From assembly GCA_002422725.1 (NCBI GenBank), contig DITE01000085.1:1-37075 (forward strand): a DNA stretch of 37,075 bases. The letters are read 5' to 3'. Position 1 is the first letter of the stretch, and each line of letters begins with the position of its first letter. The DNA comes from Bacteroidales bacterium UBA6192. GTDB taxonomy: Bacteria; Bacteroidota; Bacteroidia; Bacteroidales; F082. The notes under the pieces were generated by a model that worked only from the letters and a program-made list of their open reading frames with translations, ran no database searches and was not told the origin of the DNA. The translations under genes and the position numbers were made by a program. This document shows, in pieces, positions 1 through 8,598 of the stretch.

Positions 1-260
1 CTTTACCTCCGAAGACCGAAAAAAAATTTAAGATTTTTGATTTGAAGATTATTGATTTTTTCGGGCACCCCTGATATGTTTTCTAACAAGCTGTCATTCA
101 CAGCCACCGCTGCCGCACGCGCAGGCAGGCCAGCCCCAAGCTGGTTGTCGGTTGGATTTTCACCTTGCTGTTTCATAACATTGGTTCGGAAGTGACAGGA
201 ACAAGTACATGCTGGGTAAAAAGAAATACTGTAAGTGACCTCTGTGCTATTAGTTTTCAT
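1..260. other. non-coding left edge, no supportable gene
   Basis: This stretch holds an 85-codon open frame on the minus strand (3-260). It has no recognisable domain, no signal peptide and no promoter or ribosome-binding signal, and its composition shifts along its length. I see no RNA gene here. It may belong to the same intergenic repeat as the segment to its right, but that cannot be judged from a single copy. Confidence 0.5.
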
Positions 261-460
261 CTAAATGGGTCGGGTGCGGTGGCCCACATGAACAGCGGGC
301 CGGCGGGATTTAGATTTTCTTCTTTCCTTTTATCTTGATACAAAAGGAACAAAAAATCTAATGCTGCCGCGCGAATTTTTCGCATGGCTTTAGATTTAAT
401 TCCATAAGGCCACGCGAAAGGATTACCTTCGGTGAAAGAGTTCGCGCGGCAGCGTGGGCT
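261..460. repeat. probable interspersed intergenic repeat with 13-bp inverted repeat
   Basis: Two perfect 13-bp inverted arms (gctgccgcgcgaa at 363-375 and its reverse complement at 441-453) enclose 65 bases. They are GC-rich in an otherwise AT-leaning flank. To the left lies a tract resembling text that, from memory, recurs between genes in many Bacteroidota genomes (cttgatacaaaaggaac at 334-350). A 73-codon frame crosses the segment on the minus strand (257-478) but looks like a by-product of the repeat. The arms are seen directly; membership of a dispersed repeat family is inference, and the outer limits are approximate. Confidence 0.5.
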
Positions 461-489
461 GGAAATCCGGCAAAGCAAAATTGTTTCGC

Positions 490-524
490 AAAAAAAAACC
501 GGTTACCCTAAAGGAGAACCGGTT
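490..524 (-). terminator. intrinsic terminator of the icd-gltA operon
   Basis: Read on the minus strand, an 8-bp stem (aaccggtt at 517-524 and 497-504) with a small inner pairing (agg/cct) is followed directly by a run of about nine T residues (498-490). It lies 25 bases past the citrate synthase stop codon, where an operon-ending terminator is expected. Confidence 0.85.
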
Positions 525-548
525 AGTTTGTTCAGGCAACAAGGTTGA

Positions 549-1886
549 TTACTCGTCTGCCATATCTTTGGTAATATTCTGTTGTTTTATTCCAACCATT
601 TCTTCGAGCATATCGGTAGTAAGCGATTTTGGCCGCTCGAGCGGATAGCCCAGAGCGCGATCCCAGACCAGATTGGCAGCGATACCAATAGCTCTTCCAA
701 TACCAAAAAGCACCGTATAAAAATCATATTCGGTTACTCCATAATGCCATTGGATAACACCAGATTGTGCATCAACGTTTGGCCATGGGTTCTTAGCTTT
801 GCCATGTTCTTTGAGAACATCTGGGGCAACCCGGTAAAGCAAATCAACATATTTAAAAATGGGATCATCAGGCAGATGTTTCAGGCTGAATTCGCGCTGG
901 ATCATATACCTCGGGTCGGTTTTACGCAATACTGCGTGGCCAAAACCGGGTATGACCTGTCCGCTGTGAAGCGTGTCCCATATAAACTGTTTCATTTCGT
1001 CTTCGCTCGGCGACTCACCCCCCATCTTATCCATCAGGTCCTGCAACCATCTGAGCACCTCCTGATTTGCCAAACCATGCAAGGGTCCGGCCAAACCATT
1101 GATCATGGCTGAAGTGGACAAGTAAACATCTGACAGTGAACTACCTACAAGATGGGCTGTGTGTGCGCTAACGTTGCCACTCTCGTGGTCGGCATGAATG
1201 ATAAAGTGCATGCGCGAAACATCATCATAAGGCTTGGTTTTGCCCATCATGTGGGCAAAGTTGGCTCCCAGATCAAGATCGGGATTGCCCACAATCCGTT
1301 TTCCATCACGGTACAATTTCGCATAAATATAGGTGCCTATTTCGGGCAGTTTGGCAAGCAGATTCAATGCGTCCTCATACATGGGCTCCCAGTAATCGTT
1401 TTTACTGATGCCGGCTTTATATTTCTTTGCAAAAAACGACTCACGTGCCATAGCCAGTATAGCCGACGAAAACATCGCCATTGGATGGCTGCAGCAAGGC
1501 CAGGCATCGATGACTTCATACACATAACGAGGTAAGATCCGCCGTTTCGAAAATTCATCGACAAGATCGTTGGCCTGAGCCGTAGTTGGAATATCGCCTG
1601 TGAGCAGCAAATACAGCAATCCCTCAACAAAAGGCATTTCAGCATTCTTGGGCTTTGGCAACAATTGAAACACCTCCGACAAAGTATAGCCCCGATAGCG
1701 GATTCCTTCATTTGGGTCGAGGTATGAAATATCCGTTACAAGACATTTAATACCGCGCATGCCTCCGATGATCTGGCTAACCGTTACCTTATCAATTACT
1801 TTATCACCATGTTCCTGGAGCAGGACTTTCATTCTTGGACGCCACTCTTCAATTTTACCCCTGAGAACTTCTTTCAGATTCGACAT
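549..1886 (-). CDS. gltA: citrate synthase, eukaryotic (mitochondrial) type
   Basis: Condenses oxaloacetate and acetyl-CoA to citrate in the cytoplasm, the entry step of the TCA cycle. The 445-residue protein follows mitochondrial citrate synthases along its whole length rather than the shorter bacterial forms. The catalytic triad is visible: H270 in GPLHGLANQEV, H317 in PGFGHAVLRKTDPRY and D372 in KNPWPNVDAQSG, matching His274, His320 and Asp375 of the pig enzyme. A long N-terminal helical part is present (IDKVTVSQIIGGMRG near 31-45). It starts 32 bases after the isocitrate dehydrogenase stop on the same strand, so the two are probably co-transcribed, and it ends just before a strong terminator. 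Identity is certain; the close eukaryotic resemblance is a reading from memory of the family. Confidence 0.96.
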   Translation of the reverse strand: MSNLKEVLRGKIEEWRPRMKVLLQEHGDKVIDKVTVSQIIGGMRGIKCLVTDISYLDPNEGIRYRGYTLSEVFQLLPKPKNAEMPFVEGLLYLLLTGDIPTTAQANDLVDEFSKRRILPRYVYEVIDAWPCCSHPMAMFSSAILAMARESFFAKKYKAGISKNDYWEPMYEDALNLLAKLPEIGTYIYAKLYRDGKRIVGNPDLDLGANFAHMMGKTKPYDDVSRMHFIIHADHESGNVSAHTAHLVGSSLSDVYLSTSAMINGLAGPLHGLANQEVLRWLQDLMDKMGGESPSEDEMKQFIWDTLHSGQVIPGFGHAVLRKTDPRYMIQREFSLKHLPDDPIFKYVDLLYRVAPDVLKEHGKAKNPWPNVDAQSGVIQWHYGVTEYDFYTVLFGIGRAIGIAANLVWDRALGYPLERPKSLTTDMLEEMVGIKQQNITKDMADE

Positions 1887-1918
1887 GATTGTTGTTTATT
1901 ATTATGAATTAATTGGTT

Positions 1919-3148
1919 TTATGAATTGAGACGTTTGTAAAGCTCCTGATCAAGCTCATTCAGAAAATCTTCAGTGTACAAATAGTGTTCAGGTTTGAGG
2001 TCATCGCCATAGATGAGTAAAGCAAGATCTTTGGTCATGCGACCTGATTCAACAGTTTTTACACAAACATCTTCGAGGGTGGAGCAAAAGTTGATGAGTG
2101 CCTGGTTGCCATCGAGTTTACCCCGATGCGCCAACCCTCTTGTCCAGGCATAGACCGAAGCTATCGGATTGGTGGATGTTGGCCTGCCTTTCTGATGTTC
2201 GCGAAAGTGCCGTGTAACGGTACCATGGGCTGCTTCAGCTTCCATAGTTTTACCATCTGGGGTAATCAGTACCGATGTCATCAAGCCAAGTGAGCCAAAT
2301 CCCTGGGCAAGGGTATCCGACTGCACATCGCCATCGTAATTTTTGCATGCCCACACAAATGCACCGCTCCATTTTAGGGCTGATGCTACCATATCATCGA
2401 TGAGTCTGTGTTCGTAGGTAATGCCTTTTTCTGCGAATAAATTCTGGTAATCGGCCAGAAATATTTCTTCGAAAATATCTTTGAAACGACCATCATACTG
2501 TTTCAGTATGGTATTTTTAGTTGATAAATACAATGGCCAGGCTTTCTGCAAAGCCATATTAAAACATGAATGTGCAAAACCACGGATTGATTCATCTGTG
2601 TTGTACATGGCTAATGCAACGCCATCGTCCCTGAAGTTATACACTTCGAAATGTTGCCTTTCACTTCCATCTTCGGGTGTAAAAGTAATGGTGAGTTTAC
2701 CACGCCCTTTGGTAACGAAATCGGTTGCTTTATACTGGTCGCCAAAGGCATGACGGCCAATAACAATAGGTTGTTTCCATCCGGGAACGAGCCTTGGAAT
2801 ATTATGCATAATAATTGGTTCACGAAAAACCGTGCCGCCGAGAATATTTCGTATCGTCCCATTCGGCGATTTATACATCTGTACAAGGTTAAATTCTTTC
2901 ACCCGATTCTCGTCGGGGGTAATGGTGGCACATTTAATACCAACATTGTATTTCTGAATGGCGTGGGCAGCATCTACCGTAACACGGTCGACGGTAATGT
3001 CCCTGTTTTCGATCCCCAGATCAAAATACTTGATTTCGAGGTCGAGATAAGGCAAAATTAATTTATCCTTAATATACTTCCAGATTACCCGGGTCATTTC
3101 GTCGCCATCGAGCTCAACTACGGGCTTGTCAACATGAATCTTTTTCAT
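1919..3148 (-). CDS. icd: NADP-dependent isocitrate dehydrogenase, eukaryotic IDH1/IDH2 type
   Basis: Oxidatively decarboxylates isocitrate to 2-oxoglutarate, producing NADPH. At 409 residues it has the length of human cytosolic IDH1, and key residues fall at the same numbers: S94 and N96 in KSPNGT, R100, R109 and R132 in VIGRHAFGDQY, all substrate-contacting in IDH1. Other family blocks are STKNTILKQYDGRFKDIF, ACKNYDGDVQSD with metal-binding aspartates, and EAAHGTVTRH, which binds the NADP phosphate. This is the homodimeric eukaryote-like subfamily, not the E. coli Icd type. It is the first gene of a two-gene operon with citrate synthase. In Bacteroides these genes often lie with aconitase, which is absent here. 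Confidence 0.96.
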   Translation of the reverse strand: MKKIHVDKPVVELDGDEMTRVIWKYIKDKLILPYLDLEIKYFDLGIENRDITVDRVTVDAAHAIQKYNVGIKCATITPDENRVKEFNLVQMYKSPNGTIRNILGGTVFREPIIMHNIPRLVPGWKQPIVIGRHAFGDQYKATDFVTKGRGKLTITFTPEDGSERQHFEVYNFRDDGVALAMYNTDESIRGFAHSCFNMALQKAWPLYLSTKNTILKQYDGRFKDIFEEIFLADYQNLFAEKGITYEHRLIDDMVASALKWSGAFVWACKNYDGDVQSDTLAQGFGSLGLMTSVLITPDGKTMEAEAAHGTVTRHFREHQKGRPTSTNPIASVYAWTRGLAHRGKLDGNQALINFCSTLEDVCVKTVESGRMTKDLALLIYGDDLKPEHYLYTEDFLNELDQELYKRLNS

Positions 3149-3210
3149 TATCTATCAAACTGTTAGCTTATAATCAGTTACTCTGTAATACGCGTACTTT
3201 TTAAGAACCG

Positions 3211-3218
3211 TAAAGATA
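3211..3218 (-). promoter_or_regulatory. candidate promoter -7 element for icd-gltA
   Basis: Reads tatcttta on the minus strand, one mismatch from the Bacteroidota TAnnTTTG element, 63 bases before the icd start. No TTTG or TTG box is visible at the usual 19-23 base distance upstream, so the call rests on the -7 element alone. Confidence 0.35.
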
Positions 3219-3565
3219 CAAAAATGTTTGAAGTTTGCACACATTCATATGATGATTTTTACATATTTAAAAGATGGAGTCAGGGGAAACCTCAAGAGCG
3301 GTTATAATGCCATAAGCAACGGATATCCCCAGCTTTTGACAATCTGTTCCGAATGCCGTACTTTGATACGCCCGAAACCAATTGAATATGTTGGCACATG
3401 GTTGTCAAACTTTTCAAACATATCTCCCGGCTTTCGCCGTATGATGAGAAGTTCAGACAGGTCTGCGGAACAGAAAATGATAAATATGCTATCCTAAAAA
3501 TGATATTGTAGCGTTTAATTCCAGACTTTGTTGCAACCCATCACCAAATATTTTGTCTTATGTTA

Positions 3566-3573
3566 TATCTTTG
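3566..3573 (+). promoter_or_regulatory. promoter -7 element for the pspC-like operon
   Basis: The sequence tatctttg is a perfect TAnnTTTG match. It implies a start of transcription near 3578 and an untranslated leader of about 90 bases before the ATG at 3669, longer than for other genes here. No clear -33 box is seen. Confidence 0.55.
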
Positions 3574-3668
3574 TTATCCGATGTCAAAAATTGATTTTGA
3601 CCGGATTGGTTGAGCAAAGTAAGTTTTTTATAACTCAATTATTTATCTGACCATTAATCCTACCCATT

Positions 3669-4148
3669 ATGACACAAGAACGGTCGTTAAAACGCAGCCT
3701 GAACAACAGGGTTATTGCCGGTGTTTGTTCTGGTATCGCTGATTATTTCAGGATGGATCCTGTAATTGTCAGGCTCATTTTTGTTTTGCTCATCATTTTT
3801 GGCGGTGGGGGCTTGCTGGTTTACATCATTTTGTGGATCGTTTTGCCCGATGACCTGCCTTATGTTTACAATTTCAATAAAGCTGCCGGGCAAAACAACC
3901 CGCAAGCCGAAGCCAGCGAAAACCAGCAAGAGAATAATGCCACTGGAACCATAAATGTGCAGGCAGAAAACAATGTTTTCATGAAAAAAAAGAAGAACGG
4001 CCAACTTCTAACCGGGCTGATTCTGATCGGGCTTGGCCTCATTTTTTTACTGGCCGCACTCCTGCCCAACTTCAACTATGCAGATTTCTGGCCTTTGTTG
4101 ATCATCATTCTTGGAATTGTTATATTGAAACCTGTTTTTAATACTTAA
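3669..4148 (+). CDS. PspC-domain inner-membrane protein
   Basis: Probably an envelope-stress protein related to phage-shock protein C. Residues 5-65 form a PspC domain, with the basic start (KRSLNNRVIAGVCSGIADYF) and a long hydrophobic helix at about 32-58. A polar, glutamine- and asparagine-rich linker (70-105) and a lysine cluster lead to two further hydrophobic segments at about 111-131 and 138-155. The C-terminal pair resembles the small LiaI/DUF5668-type helices that also open the next protein. The next gene starts 4 bases after this stop, so both are surely co-transcribed. No PspA or PspF gene is nearby. The domain call is firm; the exact stress signal is unknown. Confidence 0.82.
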   Translation: MTQERSLKRSLNNRVIAGVCSGIADYFRMDPVIVRLIFVLLIIFGGGGLLVYIILWIVLPDDLPYVYNFNKAAGQNNPQAEASENQQENNATGTINVQAENNVFMKKKKNGQLLTGLILIGLGLIFLLAALLPNFNYADFWPLLIIILGIVILKPVFNT

Positions 4149-4152
4149 AACC

Positions 4153-5079
4153 ATGAAACACGGAAATATTTTCTGGGGAGTGACCCTGATTACCATTGGA
4201 TTTCTTTTCCTTTTCGATAAGCTGGAAATCATCTATTTTGAATGGTCAATCCTATGGCGACTTTGGCCTGTATTGCTTATTCTCTGGGGGGTTGCCATCA
4301 TGCCGCTGAACGGCATTGTCAAAACCATCCTCGCTTTACTGGTAGCTGCTTTAACAATTGGTTTTTACTATCAGAAAACGAAAACAGGCGATTTCGATAA
4401 ACCAAATCGCAGCATACAGTTTTTCCATCACAACGACAGGAACGATGATGACACCCGATTTGAAGATCAGACGTTCAGCGAAACCATGCCGGATAGCATC
4501 AGATTTGCCAAATTAAGCCTTGATGCCGCCGCAGGATCGTTCAGCCTTGATGGAACATGCGCTGAACTTTTCCAATTCAGCAAAGAAGGGCATTCGGTAA
4601 AATACTCCTACAGAATGGAGGAGATGGGCGATCTCGTGTCGATAAACATCAACCAGGAGACAGACGTTCATATCGGCAAAAACAACCGAAACAATGTTAG
4701 TTTCTTATTAAATCCGGAACCAATATGGGATTTTGATTTTGACATTGGGGCAGCCGACTTCCGCTTTGACATGCGTAATTTTAAAGTCAGGGATCTGAAG
4801 CTCGATGGCGGTGCTGCATCCATTGATCTTAAAATTGGGGATTTGAACGAATCAACCAATATCAATATCAGTGCAGCAGCTTCTTCAATTGACATCAGTG
4901 TGCCGGAAAAGGCTGGTTGCCGGATCGAAGGAAGTTCAGTCCTGTCGAGCCGGGACCTCGATGGCTTCGACAAAATTGAAAAAGGAGTTTACGAAACCCC
5001 GGGTTATGAATCGGCCAGTCAGCAAATCACAATCAATATAGATGCCGCTGTGTCGAGCTTCACGGTGAAAAGACAATAA
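4153..5079 (+). CDS. LiaF-like membrane protein with extracytoplasmic beta-rich domain
   Basis: The 308-residue protein opens with three hydrophobic segments (about 6-22, 33-51 and 56-72) of the LiaI/LiaF or DUF5668 kind, with the characteristic FW...WP spacing. After a charged linker, residues about 110-308 are a repetitive beta-rich domain (DIGAADFRFDMRN, LKLDGGAASIDLKIGD, ISAAASSIDISVPEKAGCRI), typical of LiaF and DUF4097 C-terminal domains that probably form a beta-helix. In Firmicutes LiaF restrains an envelope-stress two-component system; whether that holds here is unknown, as no partner kinase is adjacent. It forms a tight pair with the PspC-like gene and is followed 59 bases later by a J-protein gene. 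Confidence 0.78.
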   Translation: MKHGNIFWGVTLITIGFLFLFDKLEIIYFEWSILWRLWPVLLILWGVAIMPLNGIVKTILALLVAALTIGFYYQKTKTGDFDKPNRSIQFFHHNDRNDDDTRFEDQTFSETMPDSIRFAKLSLDAAAGSFSLDGTCAELFQFSKEGHSVKYSYRMEEMGDLVSININQETDVHIGKNNRNNVSFLLNPEPIWDFDFDIGAADFRFDMRNFKVRDLKLDGGAASIDLKIGDLNESTNINISAAASSIDISVPEKAGCRIEGSSVLSSRDLDGFDKIEKGVYETPGYESASQQITINIDAAVSSFTVKRQ

Positions 5080-5138
5080 TCCAATTGTTCGGTGGTTGAT
5101 TTTTACTAAGTGACTACGTTATCCAGAACAAAACTACA

Positions 5139-6032
5139 ATGGATTATAAAGACTATTACAAGGTTTTCGGGCTTGAAAAAACAGCCACTGCAGACGAGAT
5201 CAAGAAAAAATACAGGAAACTTGCTGTTCAGTATCACCCTGACAAAAACCCGGGTAACAAAGCTGCTGAGGAAAAATTCAAAGACATTTCGGAAGCTTAT
5301 GAGGTGTTGGGCAATAAGGAAAAACGCCGCAAGTATGATGAGCTTGGTCAAAACTGGAAGCAGTACGAACAGAGTGGCCCGGCAAACCAACGAAGATCAG
5401 CTGGTTCCCAAAGGGTTGATTATGAAGATGAGTTTGGAGGATCAGGGTTTTCTGATTTTTTTGAAGCATTTTTTGGTGGTTCCACTGATTCCTTCAACCG
5501 ACAGAGGCGCAGGCCACAGAAGGGGCGCGACATTGAAGCCACCATTGATTTAAGCCTCGAAGAAGCCTATCATGGCACGGAAAAAACGTTTGCTCTAAAT
5601 GAAAACAGCATCAGAATGCCTGTGAAACAAGGTGTTCGTGATGGCCAGGTTTTGCGGCTCAAAGGAAAAGGCTTACCCGGAAGCGGAGGCAACAATGGCG
5701 ACCTGCTCATCAAGGTGAATTTACTGCCCGATCCGGTGTACACCCGCGAGGGGGACAATCTGGTTAAAAACATTGATATTGATTTTTACACGGCATTGCT
5801 GGGTGGTAAAGTGACAACAAACATATTTGGGAAACAGATTCAGGTACCTGTTAAACCGCAAACGCAAGCCGGTGCAATATTCCGGTTAAAAAATATGGGA
5901 ATGCCTGCCTACGGCAAGACCGAAAGAGGTTACCTGCTTCTGAAGTCGAGAATTGTATTGCCCCCCTCAATCAGCAGTGCAGAAATAGACCTGATTACGA
6001 AAGCCCATCACTTAAGGAATAATGAGCAGTAA
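5139..6032 (+). CDS. cbpA: CbpA-type J-domain co-chaperone
   Basis: A DnaJ-family co-chaperone that stimulates the DnaK ATPase and hands over unfolded clients. The J domain is residues 3-68, with the essential HPD motif at 33-35 (QYHPDKNPGN). A glycine- and phenylalanine-containing stretch follows to about 125 (FGGSGFSDFFEAFFGG). There is no cysteine-rich zinc-finger region, which separates it from true DnaJ. Residues about 128-290 form the substrate-binding C-terminal domain (GRDIEATIDLSLEEAYHGT, RLKGKGLPG, NLLPDPVYTREGDNL). At 297 residues it fits CbpA. It follows two envelope-stress-like genes, suggesting a shared stress unit; its likely partner DnaK is encoded separately at 17193. Confidence 0.9.
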   Translation: MDYKDYYKVFGLEKTATADEIKKKYRKLAVQYHPDKNPGNKAAEEKFKDISEAYEVLGNKEKRRKYDELGQNWKQYEQSGPANQRRSAGSQRVDYEDEFGGSGFSDFFEAFFGGSTDSFNRQRRRPQKGRDIEATIDLSLEEAYHGTEKTFALNENSIRMPVKQGVRDGQVLRLKGKGLPGSGGNNGDLLIKVNLLPDPVYTREGDNLVKNIDIDFYTALLGGKVTTNIFGKQIQVPVKPQTQAGAIFRLKNMGMPAYGKTERGYLLLKSRIVLPPSISSAEIDLITKAHHLRNNEQ

Positions 6033-6095
6033 ACTATTTCCGGTTACCTTAAAATGAGACATCCCCGCAATAAACAGCAATAAAACACCAAAAAC

Positions 6096-6129
6096 TTGAC
6101 CCCTGAATGGGTACTTTTATGTTACTTTG
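6096..6129 (+). promoter_or_regulatory. candidate promoter of the TonB-dependent receptor gene
   Basis: A ttgac box (6096-6100) is followed, after 23 bases from the TTG, by ttactttg (6122-6129), a near match to TAnnTTTG continued by the common C. The start codon at 6199 lies about 65 bases beyond the expected transcription start. Confidence 0.45.
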
Positions 6130-6198
6130 CACGTTCTTGAAATTACATGCAATAATTGATGTAAATCGGGTGTCTTTAAGAGAAATCAAAAAAGTTTT

Positions 6199-8535
6199 AT
6201 GCTGAATAAATTTATTTTCTGTGGTATTCTTGCCATTGTGGTATCAGGATTTATAGGGGCAGGCGAAGTTTCGGCCCAGGAGGCAATAGTCAGGGGATTT
6301 GTTTATGAGGAATCTACCGGCGAACCCGTCATGTTTTCGAATGTGTATTTTTTAAACTCAACTTTCGGTGCCTCAACAGATATCAATGGGTATTTCAGCA
6401 TCACGCGTATTCCACCGGGTAGGTATGAGATGGTTGTTACCTATCTTGGTTACGACACCCTGACAACCATTCTCAACTTAAAAGCAGGTGATGTAGTCAA
6501 TAAAAAGTTCAATCTGGTACAATCGAGTGTCAGCCTGCAAACAGTAAACATTACAGCCGAAAAGGTTGAATCGTTAACCGAAACCAAAACCTCTGTCATC
6601 AATATTACACCAAAAATTCTCAAAAGACTTCCTTCGATAGGTGGTCAGTCCGATCTGGCCCAATACCTTCAGGTTATTCCGGGGGTTGTGTTTACAGGCG
6701 ATCAGGGTGGACAGCTTTATATCAGGGGAGGCTCGCCCATACAAAACAAGGTGCTGCTCGATGGTATGATCGTTTACAACCCGTTTCATTCCATTGGCTT
6801 ATTCTCGGTCTTCGATACCGATATTATCCGCAATGCAGAGGTATTTACCGGAGGATTCAGCGCTGATTATGGTGGTCGGATTTCATCGGTGATGGACATC
6901 ACAACACGCGATGGAAATAAAAACGACATCAGGGGCAAGGTTGGCGCCAGCACATTCGGAGGCAAATTATTGCTCGAAGGACCCTTGTTCAAATCAGCCA
7001 GAGAAGATGGGTCCAACACCACCTTCATCCTGTCGGTTAAAAACTCCTATCTGACCGAATCGAGTAAGGCAATCTATAGTTATATTGATGAGAACGGACT
7101 GCCCTTCGACTTTTTGGATATTTATGGCAAGGTTTCTATCAACGCTTCAAATGGAAGTAAAATAAACTTCTTCGGATTCAATTTCGATGATAAGGTAACC
7201 AATTACAAGGCTTTATCCGATTTTGGGTGGAAGTCGTTCGGAGGAGGATCCAACTTCGTACTCATACCGGGTAAATCGCCTGTACTGATCGAAGGCAACC
7301 TGGCTTATTCAACTTACGACGCCCGCTTGTCGGAGCAGAACAGTCCCGATCGCTCAAGCAGCATTGATGGCTTTAATATGGGCTTCAATTTCACTTACTT
7401 TCTGGGCAAGGATCTGGTAAAATATGGCGTTGAGATACTGGGCTTCAAAACCGAATTTAATTTCACCAACGGAGTGGGACGGACAATAAGCCAAATTGAA
7501 AACACCACCGAACTAGCTGGATATGTCAGGTATAAGGGCAACTTTGGCAAGCTGTTGTTTGAACCAAGTTTACGGGTTCAATGGTATGCCTCACTGGCCA
7601 ATATTTCGCCTGAACCGCGAATAGCGATGAAATATCTGGTGAACGATCATTTCAGGCTGAAGCTTGCAGCAGGGATGTATAGCCAAAACCTGATAGCAGC
7701 CAATAACGACCGCGATGTAGTGAACCTGTTCTATGGTTTTCTGTCGGGTCCTGATAATCTCCCCCGCACTTTCGATGGCAAAGAAATCACACATAAATTG
7801 CAGAAATCCAATCACTTTATTTTCGGATCCGAGTTTGACCTGAGCAAAACCGTCAACCTGAATGTTGAGGCTTATCTGAAAGATTTCACCCAGCTGACAA
7901 ATCTTAACAGGAACAAGTTGTATGACGAATCCACAGCACCATTTGGCACCCCTGATATTTTGAAAAAAGATTTTATCATCGAAAAAGGAGAAGCCTACGG
8001 TGCCGACATCGCATTGAAATATGAGACAAATCGTTTATATGTTTGGGCTGTTTATTCCATTGGCTTTGTTAATAAATCAGCTGAAGATGAAGACGGTTCA
8101 ATAAACACCTACCGTCCACATTACGACCGCAGGCACAATACCAACCTGATTGTTTCGTATCAGGCCGGCGACCGGAAGCAATGGGAGTTCAGCACACGCT
8201 GGAACTTTGGCTCTGGATTTCCCTTTACACAGGTTCAGGGATTTTATGAGTATCTGCCTTTCACAGGTGGCATCAACACGGATTACACAACCGCCAACGG
8301 ACAACTTGGCACCATTTTCGGTGAACTGAACGAAGGCGAATTGCCTGCTTATCACCGTTTGGATGCCGACATCAAACGAAAATTCTTCTTTAGCGAGAAA
8401 ACTGAACTTGAAGTTAATTTCAGTCTAACAAACATTTATAACAGAAAAAATGTGTTCTATGTTGACCAGATTTCCAACGAAACGGTCCGACAACTCCCTT
8501 TGATGCCTAGTATTGGCCTTACACTATCATTCTAA
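6199..8535 (+). CDS. TonB-dependent outer-membrane receptor
   Basis: A 778-residue outer-membrane transporter probably energised by TonB-ExbB-ExbD. Residues 1-26 are a signal peptide ending in VSAQ. Residues about 28-112 are a carboxypeptidase-like regulatory domain (GFVYEESTGEPVMFSNVYF, DINGYFSITRIPPGRYEM). The plug follows at about 125-245 (LAQYLQVIPGVVFTGDQGG, YIRGGSPIQNKVLLDGM). The rest is a beta-barrel ending in phenylalanine (IGLTLSF), the usual outer-membrane insertion signal. No SusD-type lipoprotein is adjacent, so it is not a standard polysaccharide utilisation pair. The substrate cannot be read from the sequence. The next gene, a peptidase, starts 63 bases downstream without its own visible promoter. 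Confidence 0.9.
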   Translation: MLNKFIFCGILAIVVSGFIGAGEVSAQEAIVRGFVYEESTGEPVMFSNVYFLNSTFGASTDINGYFSITRIPPGRYEMVVTYLGYDTLTTILNLKAGDVVNKKFNLVQSSVSLQTVNITAEKVESLTETKTSVINITPKILKRLPSIGGQSDLAQYLQVIPGVVFTGDQGGQLYIRGGSPIQNKVLLDGMIVYNPFHSIGLFSVFDTDIIRNAEVFTGGFSADYGGRISSVMDITTRDGNKNDIRGKVGASTFGGKLLLEGPLFKSAREDGSNTTFILSVKNSYLTESSKAIYSYIDENGLPFDFLDIYGKVSINASNGSKINFFGFNFDDKVTNYKALSDFGWKSFGGGSNFVLIPGKSPVLIEGNLAYSTYDARLSEQNSPDRSSSIDGFNMGFNFTYFLGKDLVKYGVEILGFKTEFNFTNGVGRTISQIENTTELAGYVRYKGNFGKLLFEPSLRVQWYASLANISPEPRIAMKYLVNDHFRLKLAAGMYSQNLIAANNDRDVVNLFYGFLSGPDNLPRTFDGKEITHKLQKSNHFIFGSEFDLSKTVNLNVEAYLKDFTQLTNLNRNKLYDESTAPFGTPDILKKDFIIEKGEAYGADIALKYETNRLYVWAVYSIGFVNKSAEDEDGSINTYRPHYDRRHNTNLIVSYQAGDRKQWEFSTRWNFGSGFPFTQVQGFYEYLPFTGGINTDYTTANGQLGTIFGELNEGELPAYHRLDADIKRKFFFSEKTELEVNFSLTNIYNRKNVFYVDQISNETVRQLPLMPSIGLTLSF

Positions 8536-8598
8536 CCAACCATTCATCCTGATTGTTTTCAGTTCAGCACCGATATATCCATTAAAATTAACACCACT

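Larger units (their letters stand above)
3149..3668. other. 520-base intergenic region between divergent transcription units
   Basis: Lies between icd (leftward) and the PspC-like gene (rightward). It carries the candidate promoters of both. The only long frame (3228-3497, plus, 89 codons) shows no domain, no hydrophobic pattern typical of a real small protein and no start-site signal. The middle 300 bases are unexplained; no tRNA or obvious terminator was found. Confidence 0.55.

Noticed and set aside
3..260. 85-codon open frame, minus strand
   Set aside because: No domain, signal peptide, promoter or ribosome-binding site, and in a flank that looks repetitive.
257..478. 73-codon open frame, minus strand
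   Set aside because: Crosses the inverted repeat and looks like translation of an intergenic repeat rather than a protein.
3228..3497. 89-codon open frame, plus strand, in the large gap
   Set aside because: No recognisable family, no start signal and no conserved-looking segment.
6199..8535. SusC/SusD polysaccharide utilisation locus
   Set aside because: No SusD lipoprotein or glycoside hydrolase is adjacent; the neighbour is a peptidase.
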